A stretch of DNA of 49,914 nucleotides from CAZBSE01 sp964578625 (GCA_964578625.1 CAZODQ010000013.1:1-49914), one strand, 5' to 3'; counted from the stretch's first letter, positions 1-7,381 are shown. The notes: generated by a model from the letters alone, not told the origin. Made by a program: numbers and translations.

Positions 1-320
1 GCTATATAAGACTATCAGCGAGAGGACATCTATAGAAAGTGTTAGGAATTTCATGTAAAGAGAGTGTTAGAAATTGGGCCTGTTGTCTAAGCCTCCCGAA
101 AAATCGGCTTTCTTAGACAATATTTATAAAAAACTTCTAACTAACATTATATCTGGATCAGTTTTTGAGGGAAAGGGCAATTGTTAAATCTTTTGAAACT
201 CAATTCAAGAATAAAAATATCTCCATTTAAGCTTAATGATTTGGTTTTAACCTTGTTTCCAATGTTCTAAGATTTACATCATCTCATTATTTAATTTATG
301 GTATATATTAGTGTTTAAAG
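1..320. other. Gene-free accessory edge with IS-end-like remnant
   Basis: No intact gene is visible. A frame open from the window edge (2-58, plus strand) ends in RTSIESVRNFM; it may be the tail of a gene starting outside, but I do not recognise it. Positions 38-52 and 64-77 are near-identical (AGTGTTAGGAATTT and AGTGTTAGAAATT), separated by CATGTAAAGAG. This resembles, from memory, the ends of IS256/Mutator-type elements. An imperfect inverted repeat follows at about 88-120, with arms TTGTCTAAG and CTTAGACAA around a small CCGA/TCGG hairpin. There is no transposase in the window, so this is at most a remnant. From 121 to 320 I see nothing else. Confidence 0.3.
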
Positions 321-349
321 TTCTAAAAGCGTCCAATACGGGGAGCCAA
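321..349 (+). repeat. Dispersed 29-nt motif, copy A
   Basis: The copy begins TTCTAAAAGCG and ends ACGGGGAGCCAA. A close copy lies at 3654-3682 and a more diverged one at 7037-7066. All three are outside recognised genes and on the plus strand. Their origin is unknown; a short mobile-element remnant is the simplest idea. Confidence 0.45.
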
Positions 350-457
350 GTTTGATAAATCGAACTGGGAATTTTCGGAAAATGAAGGCTCTTCACCAAC
401 AACGGGGGCAACCCGTTCCTAACAGCATAGTGCTCCAACTCTCAACCTGTAGTTGGA
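341..457 (+). other. Possible structured RNA next to the toxin-antitoxin pair
   Basis: Several complementary segments stack in order. GGGAGCC (341-347) can pair with GGCTCTT (387-393, two G-U pairs) and enclose two hairpins: AGTT/AACT (349-352, 363-366) and ATTTT/AAAAT (371-375, 379-383). AACGGG/CCCGTT (401-406, 412-417) follows with a five-base loop. TCCAACT/AGTTGGA (434-440, 451-457) comes last. That last hairpin starts 2 nt beyond the toxin stop on the other strand, so it may simply be a terminator. The fold matches no riboswitch class I can recall. AT-rich DNA yields such pairings by chance, so confidence is low. Confidence 0.25.
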
Positions 458-458
458 T

Positions 459-737
459 TTATTGATTATAATACTTAGTAAGATCTCTGTAATAATTATC
501 GTGACTACCAATCATTATAAGCTTTAGAATGTCAACTTCCAATTCGTAGGCCAATAAAAAGAGTTGTTTTTCAATATGAAATTTATATACTCTAACACCC
601 TTTAGGGATCCTTTTTTTTCCTGGCCTAATTTCGGATCACCTGCTATTCTCTTAATCTCTTTATCAAGTATTTTTATCTGTTTCTTATATAACTTTTTCT
701 TCTGTTTTTGGAAAAGCGGTGATTGAATTATTTTAAT
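459..737 (-). CDS. RelE/ParE-family toxin with apparent ATT start
   Basis: The 92-residue product reads as a complete RelE/ParE-type toxin. It begins KIIQSPLFQKQKKKLYKK, carries the family signature LKGVRVYKFHIEKQLFLLAYE, and ends in GSHDNYYRDLTKYYNQ. Known members are ribosome-dependent mRNA interferases or gyrase poisons; which applies here cannot be told. The frame has a stop just upstream and no ATG, GTG or TTG where the family's initial Met should be. That codon is ATT, 2 nt after the antitoxin stop. Either ATT is used as a weak start, which would keep toxin output low, or the start has mutated and the toxin is silent. The antitoxin is directly upstream and surely cotranscribed. Confidence 0.8.
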   Translation of the reverse strand: MKIIQSPLFQKQKKKLYKKQIKILDKEIKRIAGDPKLGQEKKGSLKGVRVYKFHIEKQLFLLAYELEVDILKLIMIGSHDNYYRDLTKYYNQ

Positions 738-739
738 TC

Positions 740-967
740 CTAATCACCTTCCCCAAAAATATAAGGTGTTCCAAGCTTTTCTTTTAATTGTTCTCTCCCA
801 AGTAAAATATCTTTTATTACTGAAAAAGATAGGTCTGGATTGTCCTCTGCGACTTTGCCGATAGATGCCCAGTATTCAATTTGTCCTGCCATAGATCGGC
901 GTGTTACTCTTGCTGTTAATCTTGCTTCTTCTGCAATCTCTTCAGAAATTTTTATTGCTGTACTCAT
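740..967 (-). CDS. ParD-like antitoxin
   Basis: This 75-residue protein matches the ParD_like antitoxin family. The N-terminal half (KISEEIAEEARLTARVTRRS, then MAGQIEYWASIGK) is a ribbon-helix-helix-type DNA-binding region. The acidic C-terminus would bind and neutralise the toxin. It is the first gene of a two-gene unit; the toxin frame begins 2 nt after its stop. An AGGAG ribosome site precedes the ATG. A long perfect palindrome lies 20 nt upstream of the start codon and is the obvious site for autorepression, which is typical of type II systems. Confidence 0.85.
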   Translation of the reverse strand: MSTAIKISEEIAEEARLTARVTRRSMAGQIEYWASIGKVAEDNPDLSFSVIKDILLGREQLKEKLGTPYIFGEGD

Positions 968-986
968 AATTTTTGTTATCTCCTTA

Positions 987-1015
987 ATATGTTATTATGA
1001 AGCATAATAACATAT
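987..1015 (-). promoter_or_regulatory. Palindromic operator of the toxin-antitoxin operon
   Basis: The core arms ATGTTATTATG (989-999) and CATAATAACAT (1003-1013) are perfectly complementary, with a 3-nt spacer. Two more flanking pairs give 13-bp arms. The site lies just upstream of the antitoxin ribosome-binding site, where an antitoxin or toxin-antitoxin complex would bind to repress. The binding itself is inferred. Confidence 0.6.
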
Positions 1016-1168
1016 AATACTACCTTTTGCAACTTTGTTCTATTTAATGGTTTAAAAATTGGTACGAGATTTCACAACTTGGGGAAGCTAAAGAATAAAT
1101 TTTTGTAACAATTCCTATACATAATAGTCAAATATAATGCTATTGCCTTTCTTTATAGGGAGGTAATT

Positions 1169-1288
1169 ATGAATAATGAGATTATACTAGAAAAATTTGG
1201 TAAACTATAACAACAGTACAAACTTTTTATAATAATAGCAGTTTTTATTGGAGCAATGGCTATTGCAGTACTTTTTATCATTAGATAA
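1169..1288 (+). pseudogene. Truncated, interrupted small membrane protein
   Basis: A strong ribosome site (GGGAGG) precedes an ATG, but the frame stops after 13 codons (TAA at 1208-1210). It then continues in the same frame to 1288 as a single membrane segment ending AIAVLFIIR. That second part matches the C-terminus of the intact protein at 21598-22002 (about 13 of 23 residues, starting YKLFI against YNLFI). I read it as a shortened paralogue carrying a stop mutation. A 13-residue leader peptide is a less likely alternative. Confidence 0.55.
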
Positions 1289-1421
1289 GGAATAACTTTC
1301 TGGACTAATTAATTTATAAAAGTAGTTAATTCATCAATCTTGTAGAGGAATAATCTGAGATTCTGGTAATTGTGTATGGCATTTTTAAAATATTTTTTAT
1401 TTAAAAAACATAACTATTGAT

Positions 1422-2723
1422 ATGTCATTTATAGATTTTTCTAGAAATAGGATTAAGAAACTTTTTACAAAAGAAAAACATGTAGTACTTAAGAATAAAG
1501 TTCCCTCCTACGATACCCTTGAGTATAAGTTTCAGGATATAGATGAATTTGGATTATATCTTCATATTCCCTTTTGCAGGCAAATATGTTCCTACTGCCC
1601 TTATAACAAGGAGATCTATAGACATGAAGCAGCAGAACTGTATGTAAAGGTTGTAAAAAAAGAAGTGGACTTCTATGGCAAGCTTTTCAGCGGTAAACCT
1701 ATGACTTCATTTTACATCGGCGGTGGAACGCCCACAACTATGCTCTATAGCGGTCTTTATGAGATTTTAGAACATATTTATAAAAAGTTTAATATGCAGT
1801 GTGAAATACATATGGAGAGTCATCCTAATGATTTAAGCTTAGATAATCTTAACACCATAAAGTCTCTTGGTGTAAGACACCTGAGTACAGGAATAGAGGC
1901 CCTTGAAGATAAGTACTTAAAATTTCTTAACAGGCCATATAATGTAAAAAAAGTAAAGGCAGCAGTTGAAAGGGCAACCAATAAAGGATTTAAGTGCTTT
2001 AATGTAGACTTCATTTTTGCTTTGCCTAATCAATCCTATAGTGAGGTAGAGAAAGCGGGTCATGAGTTAGTTAAGATGGGTGTTGACCAGGTAGCAGCTT
2101 ACCCTCTCTTTAGATTTCCGTATACTAAAATGGGAGGAAATTCAGAGGAGGGCAATTACAATATATCTACAGTATTTAGAAGGCGGAAAATGCTTGGCAT
2201 TCTTGAGAATATTTTTTATCATTCTGGTTTTGAAAGAACTTCTGTATGGGCATTTACAAAAAAAGAAGTTCCAAAATACTGTTCTGTAACAGTACCCCTT
2301 TATGTTGGTATTGGTGCCAGCGGGGGAACATATCTAAAGGATATTTTTTATCTAAATACTTTCAATGTTTCTGAATATATTAAAGCTATTATTAATAAAA
2401 CGATGCCGATTGCCTTATCACTTAATCTCTCAGAAAGCATGCAGATGGCATGGTGGCTTTACTGGAGAGTCTATGAAACTAATTTTAAAAGAAGTGATTT
2501 TGAAAAAAGATTTGGAAAAAAGTTTGATGATATTTATGGAAATTTAATAAAGTTATTTTCCTTTTTTGGCTTGATAAAAAAAGATGATGGAGACCGAATA
2601 GTTCTTACAGATAGAGGGGCATATTGGCTGCATGCAGTCGAGGATATATTTTCAATAAATTACATAAGTAAATTATGGGGGACTTCAAAGCAAGAACCCT
2701 GGCCTAAAAGAGTGGAACTGTAA
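1422..2723 (+). CDS. HemW/HemN-like radical SAM protein
   Basis: The 433-residue protein has the coproporphyrinogen oxidase-like radical SAM core. HIPFCRQICSYCPY places the cluster cysteines at 52, 56 and 59, and the SAM-binding GGGTP motif is at 100-104. The body follows the HemN/HemW layout, with a conserved C-terminal winged-helix-like region. CPY after the cluster differs from the CDF typical of HemW. HemW inserts haem into proteins and HutW-like relatives handle haem, so a porphyrin-related role is plausible but unproven. A paralogue at 13764-15011 shares the unusual end (W..S...PWPK.V.L). A radical SAM gene follows after 12 nt, so the two probably form an operon. The ribosome site is weak. 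Confidence 0.8.
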   Translation: MSFIDFSRNRIKKLFTKEKHVVLKNKVPSYDTLEYKFQDIDEFGLYLHIPFCRQICSYCPYNKEIYRHEAAELYVKVVKKEVDFYGKLFSGKPMTSFYIGGGTPTTMLYSGLYEILEHIYKKFNMQCEIHMESHPNDLSLDNLNTIKSLGVRHLSTGIEALEDKYLKFLNRPYNVKKVKAAVERATNKGFKCFNVDFIFALPNQSYSEVEKAGHELVKMGVDQVAAYPLFRFPYTKMGGNSEEGNYNISTVFRRRKMLGILENIFYHSGFERTSVWAFTKKEVPKYCSVTVPLYVGIGASGGTYLKDIFYLNTFNVSEYIKAIINKTMPIALSLNLSESMQMAWWLYWRVYETNFKRSDFEKRFGKKFDDIYGNLIKLFSFFGLIKKDDGDRIVLTDRGAYWLHAVEDIFSINYISKLWGTSKQEPWPKRVEL

Positions 2724-2735
2724 CAGATTTAAAAG

Positions 2736-3614
2736 ATGAAAAATATAGTCTATGGAATTAAATATATAATCGGTAATCAAATCTTAAAAAGACACACTCC
2801 TCTTATTGCTGGGTTAGTTATAACAAATAAATGTAATTTACGATGTAAACATTGCAGAGTAATTGAACGCGAGACGGAAGATATGAGTTTTGAGAAAATA
2901 ATTTCTGTGCTTGATTTATTTTATAAAGAAGGAGGCCGTACTGTCTATATTGAAGGTGGCGAACCGTTTATTTGGCATAACGGAGAACATAATGTCGAAG
3001 ATATTGTTGAATATGCTCATAAAAAAAGATTTCTTACGGTTATTATTTATACAAATGGTACAATCCCTATAGAAACATCAGCTGATACTGCTTTTATTAG
3101 TGTCGATGGACTTAGGGAAACTCACGATCTCATACGTGGAAAATCATTTGATAGAATAATGGGAAATATTTGCCAATCAGAGCATCCTTCTCTTTATATT
3201 AATTTTACAATTAATAATTATAACAAAGATGAAATAGAAGCATTTTGTGAACATGTAGATAGAATAGACCAGATACGCGGTATATTTTTTTATTTTCACA
3301 CACCCTATTATGGATATGATAGTTTATATATAGAAGCTCCCGAAAGAAATGAAATTTTACTCAGGTTATTAGATTTTAAAAAGAAGTACAAAATATTAAA
3401 CTCACAAGCAGGCCTAAAATCAGCAATAAAAAATGATTGGAAGCGGCCTTTAAATATTTGCCGTATTTATGAAAACGAAGATGTGTATGAGTGTTGTAGA
3501 TATTCTGGAGATATAGGACTATGTAAAAATTGTGGATATTTAAGTTATGCTGAAATAGATCAGACATTAAAATTAAAACCGTCAGCTATTTTTAATGCAT
3601 TGAAATATTTTTAA
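2736..3614 (+). CDS. Radical SAM protein with SPASM-like cysteine tail
   Basis: The 292-residue protein has the classic C-x3-C-x2-C motif (CNLRCKHC, cysteines 33, 37, 40) and a GGEP element (YIEGGEPF). These mark a radical SAM enzyme that cleaves S-adenosylmethionine with a 4Fe-4S cluster. The C-terminus is cysteine-rich (NICRIYENEDVYECC, then CKNCGY) and may hold a second cluster, as in SPASM or HpnH-type proteins. The substrate is unknown. It sits 12 nt behind the HemW-like gene and is probably cotranscribed with it, which suggests joint action on one substrate or protein. A copy of the dispersed repeat follows 40 nt downstream. Confidence 0.75.
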   Translation: MKNIVYGIKYIIGNQILKRHTPLIAGLVITNKCNLRCKHCRVIERETEDMSFEKIISVLDLFYKEGGRTVYIEGGEPFIWHNGEHNVEDIVEYAHKKRFLTVIIYTNGTIPIETSADTAFISVDGLRETHDLIRGKSFDRIMGNICQSEHPSLYINFTINNYNKDEIEAFCEHVDRIDQIRGIFFYFHTPYYGYDSLYIEAPERNEILLRLLDFKKKYKILNSQAGLKSAIKNDWKRPLNICRIYENEDVYECCRYSGDIGLCKNCGYLSYAEIDQTLKLKPSAIFNALKYF

Positions 3615-3653
3615 GTTCTTGATTTGATTTAAAGTTTAAATTAATTGGATTAG

Positions 3654-3682
3654 TTCTAAAAGCGGCCAATACAGAGAGCCAA
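3654..3682 (+). repeat. Dispersed 29-nt motif, copy B
   Basis: This copy is nearly identical to copy A (TTCTAAAAGCG, then CCAATAC, then GAGCCAA). It lies in the gap after the radical SAM gene. AGCC and GGCT segments nearby, followed by five T residues, could make a weak terminator. Confidence 0.45.
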
Positions 3683-3803
3683 AATTTATATCACGGGCTG
3701 TTTTTAAGGTTCTATGTTTTATTTTTCTATTGCTAATGGATGTGTTCCAAAATATCCTTTAGGAGCTTTTCCAGTTTATGTTTTAATAAAAAAAGTCTGA
3801 TCA

Positions 3804-4250
3804 TTATTGTGATATAATCCTTTTTTTAACTATTAAGACTATGCTGCCGATTATTCCGACAATTAGGGCTATGGGACATACTATTACAGCAAGAATAAAA
3901 AATACCGGCTCATCACCCATACCTGCCCAGAATCCTTCTCCGAACAGTTTTATGAAAAGCGCATATACAAGATTGTGAAGGACTGCACCTACAACTATAC
4001 CAATAGCTGAGGCACCTGTAAGAATAAAAAATGCTTTTGAGATCTTGGTAAAATTTGCTTTTACAGCCAGTATAACAAGAGCTATACCCAGGCAGGGTAG
4101 CGTAAACACTGAAGAATAGAATAAAAATCTATTAAACAGGTCAATTAAATTCATAAAATAAATATTTAGTAAGATTAGAATAGAAGATGCAAATATTATC
4201 CAGAAGACCACTAAAGTAGAGATGTAGATTTTATTTTTCTTGTTATCCAT
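3804..4250 (-). CDS. Four-helix membrane protein of unknown function
   Basis: The 148-residue protein has a short basic N-terminus (MDNKKNK) and four hydrophobic stretches at about 8-30, 40-63, 72-98 and 115-142. A short loop with GEGFWAGMGDEP lies between helices three and four, and the C-terminus is basic (VKKRIISQ). I recognise no family. It stands alone: the 236-bp gap upstream and the convergent radical SAM operon downstream give no functional clue. Confidence 0.6.
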   Translation of the reverse strand: MDNKKNKIYISTLVVFWIIFASSILILLNIYFMNLIDLFNRFLFYSSVFTLPCLGIALVILAVKANFTKISKAFFILTGASAIGIVVGAVLHNLVYALFIKLFGEGFWAGMGDEPVFFILAVIVCPIALIVGIIGSIVLIVKKRIISQ

Positions 4251-4421
4251 TTTATAGTTCTTTTAATTATTTTTTATAATCTTTGCAGTTTATTAGACGT
4301 TATTATATAAAAAAGGATTTGAATGAATTTATAATTTAGGTTGCGGTTTTCGATTTGTTTAGGAATCTTTTCTTACACTGCATTGACTGCAATTATAAAA
4401 AAATATATCATTAAAAAAATG

Positions 4422-4451
4422 CCCGGACTGAGGAACCTGGGATGATCCGGG
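4422..4451 (+). repeat. Small inverted repeat upstream of the DUF4861 gene
   Basis: CCCGGA (4422-4427) and TCCGGG (4446-4451) are complementary across an 18-nt loop, 36 nt before the next start codon. It stands out as GC-rich in an AT-rich gap. Operator or transcript leader are both possible. Confidence 0.3.
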
Positions 4452-4487
4452 TAAATAGGAATAGTCTTCAAGAAAGGGGATTAGATC

Positions 4488-5603
4488 ATGCCAAAAGAAG
4501 AAACAGCTGTTTCCAGGAGTAACGGGAAGGTAACAATAACTGCTGTCAACAAGCTTAATATTGACCGACCCGGTCAGACTATTGAGCTTTCAGCCGAAGA
4601 TTTGGCAGTAATTGGTGAAAAGGACTTGACTAAAATACATGTCAAGGATGAAGATGGCAAGGAGCTGCTCTGTCAGGCAGTGGACACCGATGGGGACTAC
4701 GCCCATGACCAACTGATATTCCAGGCCGACTTTACTGCCGGACAAACAAGGACCTTCACAGCCGCAGCGGGTGACAAGAGGGTGTATACCAAGAACCAGT
4801 TTAGGGCTTATGGCCGCTTTGTACGAGAGCGGTGCGACGACTTCTGCTGGGAAAATGATCGCATTGCCTTTCGAATCTACGGAAAGACCCTGGAGACCTG
4901 TGTCCTATATCCGTTGACAAGCAGCACAGTGGACATATGGTCAAAGCGAACGGCCAGAATGGTCATAAATGACTGGTACATGGTGGATAACTACCATGGA
5001 GATACAGGAGAAGGCGGGGATTTCTACTCGGCCGGGCTGAGCCGAGGGTGCGGCGGTAATGGTCTGTGGGCGGCAGACAGGCTCTGTGTTTCCAAGAACT
5101 TTGTGAGTTCCCGTCCCCTGGCTAACGGGCCGATCCGTGTGCTGTTTGAACTGACTTACGAGCCGTTTGAAGTCAACGGTGTAATGGTTTCTGAGGTCAA
5201 ACGGATTTCTCTAGATGCAGGGCAGAACCTGACTCACTATCGAAGTATCTACAAACCTGAAAAGCAAATAGAACTTATCACCGGCGTAGGGCTCAAAAAG
5301 GTCGAAGGGGAGCGTTTCGATGTCAACGCAGAGCAGGGCTGGCTGGCTAAGTGGGAACCCATGGAGATGAATGCCGGCGAACAGGGTCTGGCATCCATAG
5401 TGGACCCCAATCTCTTTGAGAAACAAACGGAAGACCAGTTAAATCTTCTTATGCTGGCTCGGGTACCAGACAACAACACGGCTTCCTATTGGGCTGGTTT
5501 CTGCTGGGATAAGAGCAGCCAGTTTGCAGACTACGAGGCATGGAAGACATATATAGATCAGTTTGCCCAGGGATTAATCTCGCCTATTGAAGTCAATCTG
5601 TAG
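4488..5603 (+). CDS. DUF4861-family protein
   Basis: The 371-residue protein matches DUF4861, a family found in polysaccharide-degradation loci of other bacteria. The start pattern (DRPGQTIELS, DEDGKELLCQAVDTDGD, DQLIFQADF, GQTRTF) is typical, as is the central GRFVRERCDDFCWENDRIAF region. Catalysis has not been established for the family to my knowledge. No signal peptide is visible, whereas many relatives are exported. An AAAGGGG ribosome site precedes the ATG. The gene is visibly richer in G and C than its neighbours and has no sugar-utilisation genes beside it, so recent acquisition is likely. Confidence 0.75.
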   Translation: MPKEETAVSRSNGKVTITAVNKLNIDRPGQTIELSAEDLAVIGEKDLTKIHVKDEDGKELLCQAVDTDGDYAHDQLIFQADFTAGQTRTFTAAAGDKRVYTKNQFRAYGRFVRERCDDFCWENDRIAFRIYGKTLETCVLYPLTSSTVDIWSKRTARMVINDWYMVDNYHGDTGEGGDFYSAGLSRGCGGNGLWAADRLCVSKNFVSSRPLANGPIRVLFELTYEPFEVNGVMVSEVKRISLDAGQNLTHYRSIYKPEKQIELITGVGLKKVEGERFDVNAEQGWLAKWEPMEMNAGEQGLASIVDPNLFEKQTEDQLNLLMLARVPDNNTASYWAGFCWDKSSQFADYEAWKTYIDQFAQGLISPIEVNL

Positions 5604-5886
5604 GTTCAGTTATAGGTAAAAATCAGGTGCAAGTCAGGTGGATCTGGAATAAAACCCTGACACTAATCAACTACACCCACAAAATGCGGGGTATAAATAG
5701 CCTCATAGTTTCTTTTATTACTAAAAAAAGTTTAAGAAAATACAAAGCTGCATTTGACAGCTTCTAATCTCTCTTTTATATTGGTTATTTCTTTAGAATA
5801 AAAAGTCCTAAGCATGCTAACCAGGGGTAGCTGGTGAGTTCAGCAGCTTCTAAGCATTACAAAGTGGCATCATACCTTAATTGTTT

Positions 5887-6486
5887 TCAGGCATTCTGTA
5901 TTGATTTTTTTCTTGATAACATTAATCCAGTATAAGATCCAGCAAATGCAAAGATAATCAGGGCAGCCCATCCATACCACAGATCAACAAATCCTCCTGG
6001 TCCTCTTAAATTGCCGATAAGAGCAGCCCATACTATGATGTTAATAAAAAGGCTGGAAAACCAGATGCTCTTTGAATAAAATATTCCGAGGAATAGACAT
6101 ACTATAAAATTATAGATAGATATACCGACAAACATTAAAAACATAGCCATTTCATCGCTTAGCACTTCCATTAATCCCTCACCAATTAAAAAAGATAGAA
6201 AAAATCCGACTACTCCTGATAAAATAGAAATTAAGATTGCTATAATTAATCGAGAATTGTTTTTTAATTTCATTGCTCCTCCTCTTATGTTTTCTAAATG
6301 TTCATCCAACAGGCTCACGGGAAGCTCTTTTGCTACTCTTAACCATACTTTGAGATTATTATTTTCTTCCAGCATATCCCTAAAGGTTTGTACCATGAGA
6401 TTTTTATACCCTTTAAGATATGACCTTGGATAAAGATTTAGCAGTAGACTATAAACTCTAATTGCCTTATTATTTGTTTTTTTCAT
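5887..6486 (-). CDS. Membrane protein partnered with PadR regulator
   Basis: The 199-residue protein starts with a cytoplasmic segment of the type found before permease domains (LLNLYPRSYLKGYKNLMVQTFRDMLEE). Four hydrophobic helices follow from about residue 78 to the end. Proteins with this prefix are usually encoded directly after PadR-type repressors, as here: the gap is only 4 nt. The unit is probably repressed by that PadR and induced by a membrane or drug signal, although the molecular role of the protein is unknown. Confidence 0.7.
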   Translation of the reverse strand: MKKTNNKAIRVYSLLLNLYPRSYLKGYKNLMVQTFRDMLEENNNLKVWLRVAKELPVSLLDEHLENIRGGAMKLKNNSRLIIAILISILSGVVGFFLSFLIGEGLMEVLSDEMAMFLMFVGISIYNFIVCLFLGIFYSKSIWFSSLFINIIVWAALIGNLRGPGGFVDLWYGWAALIIFAFAGSYTGLMLSRKKSIQNA

Positions 6487-6490
6487 ATAA

Positions 6491-6859
6491 TTATTGTGAA
6501 AGCTTTGATAATTCCATATCAGGTAAAAGATTTCTTCTCCTTGCCAGTTTTACAGCAGAGCTGTATCGCTCTATCTCCATAGATAATTTTTTTCTGCCGA
6601 GTTCTGTCAATCGGTAATATTTTCGCCTTTCATCACCAGATATTGAATTAGGCCTTTCATAGGCTTCTTCTATCAGTTTATCTTTAAGCATTCGCTTAAT
6701 ATTACCATAAAGTGTCCCAGGCCCCATTTCTATTTTTCCATTAGAATCATATTCCGCCTGCTTCATGATTTCATAACCGTGTCTTTCTTTGTCACAGAGG
6801 GCAAGAAGGATATAAAAAACAGAAGGAGTCAGTGTTTGACTGTATTGTTTCTGTCTCAT
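6491..6859 (-). CDS. PadR-family transcriptional repressor
   Basis: The 122-residue protein is a PadR winged-helix regulator. FYILLALCDKERHGYEIM, GPGTLYGNIKRMLKDKLI and RRKYYRLTELGRKKL cover the helix-turn-helix and wing. The short C-terminal helix would dimerise. It is the first gene of a two-gene unit with the membrane protein at 5887-6486. Two copies of one imperfect palindrome lie immediately upstream of the ATG, so autorepression is likely. Confidence 0.9.
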   Translation of the reverse strand: MRQKQYSQTLTPSVFYILLALCDKERHGYEIMKQAEYDSNGKIEMGPGTLYGNIKRMLKDKLIEEAYERPNSISGDERRKYYRLTELGRKKLSMEIERYSSAVKLARRRNLLPDMELSKLSQ

Positions 6860-6871
6860 GTTAATTTACCT

Positions 6872-6928
6872 TATATATCTAAAACGGATATATTATTTAG
6901 TTTATTATATATCTAAAACGGATATATT
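6872..6928 (-). promoter_or_regulatory. Twin PadR operator
   Basis: The 23-nt sequence beginning TATATATCTAAAACGG occurs twice, at 6872-6894 and 6906-6928, exactly 34 nt apart. Each is an imperfect dyad (ATATATC ... GGATATAT), the form seen for PadR-type sites. The nearer copy ends about 12 nt from the PadR start codon, so bound repressor would block transcription. Two sites about three helical turns apart would allow cooperative binding. Confidence 0.7.
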
Positions 6929-7036
6929 GTCAATGTTTAAAATTCTTTGTTTATAATACAAATTTCAAATTTTTATTGATTAAAACTTTTTCTGGGATGG
7001 GTAATCATAATCAGTAATAGATTTAATACCTTAGAA

Positions 7037-7066
7037 GTCATAAATGTGTCCAGGACGGGGAGACAA
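7037..7066 (+). repeat. Dispersed motif, copy C (diverged)
   Basis: The GTGTCCAGGACGGGGAGACAA part aligns with the CGTCCAATACGGGGAGCCAA part of copy A. It overlaps the start of the doubtful reading frame at 7046-7381. Confidence 0.35.
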
Positions 7067-7381
7067 TTTATAATAAGAACAATTAATCCATGCCATAGAA
7101 ATAGTAGTCATTTCTCCTTTTTTATTTTTTTGAGGTGTTGTGGCAATGGGAAAGGGGATTCTTTGGCCTTGCTTGTATTGACAACAGCTTTACCGCGGGT
7201 TAATAAAGTAGTTCACATTCTGCTGCTTCTATGGGCGGTTCCGATTCCGCCGTTTATCCAAATACTAAAATACGGAGTCTATGAAGATTCGATTATGTTT
7301 GTTTGTGGTGTCTACAGCCTGATCTTGCTGGTGATGTATTGCAAAGATAGAAAACCATATTCTCATAATGCAGGTCAGTAA
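7046..7381 (+). CDS. Doubtful reading frame; possible membrane-protein fragment
   Basis: The frame could encode 111 residues, but the first 35 or so overlap a dispersed repeat and do not look protein-like. From about residue 38 there are two hydrophobic helices (LALLVLTTALP, then VHILLLLWAVPIPPF and SIMFVCGVYSLILLVMYC) and a basic tail. No good ribosome site is present. It may be the 3' end of a lost membrane-protein gene joined to repeat DNA. I recognise no family. Confidence 0.3.
   Translation: MSRTGRQFIIRTINPCHRNSSHFSFFIFLRCCGNGKGDSLALLVLTTALPRVNKVVHILLLLWAVPIPPFIQILKYGVYEDSIMFVCGVYSLILLVMYCKDRKPYSHNAGQ

Noticed and set aside
321..349. tRNA 3' end, because ACGGGGAGCCA looks like an acceptor end with CCA
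   Set aside because: There is no T-loop (TTCRA) at the right distance, no matching 5' acceptor strand and no anticodon arm in any of the three copies.
5633..5661. Terminator after the DUF4861 gene (GTCAGG ... CCTGAC)
   Set aside because: The stem is only 6 bp with a long loop and no T-run follows, so the evidence is too weak.
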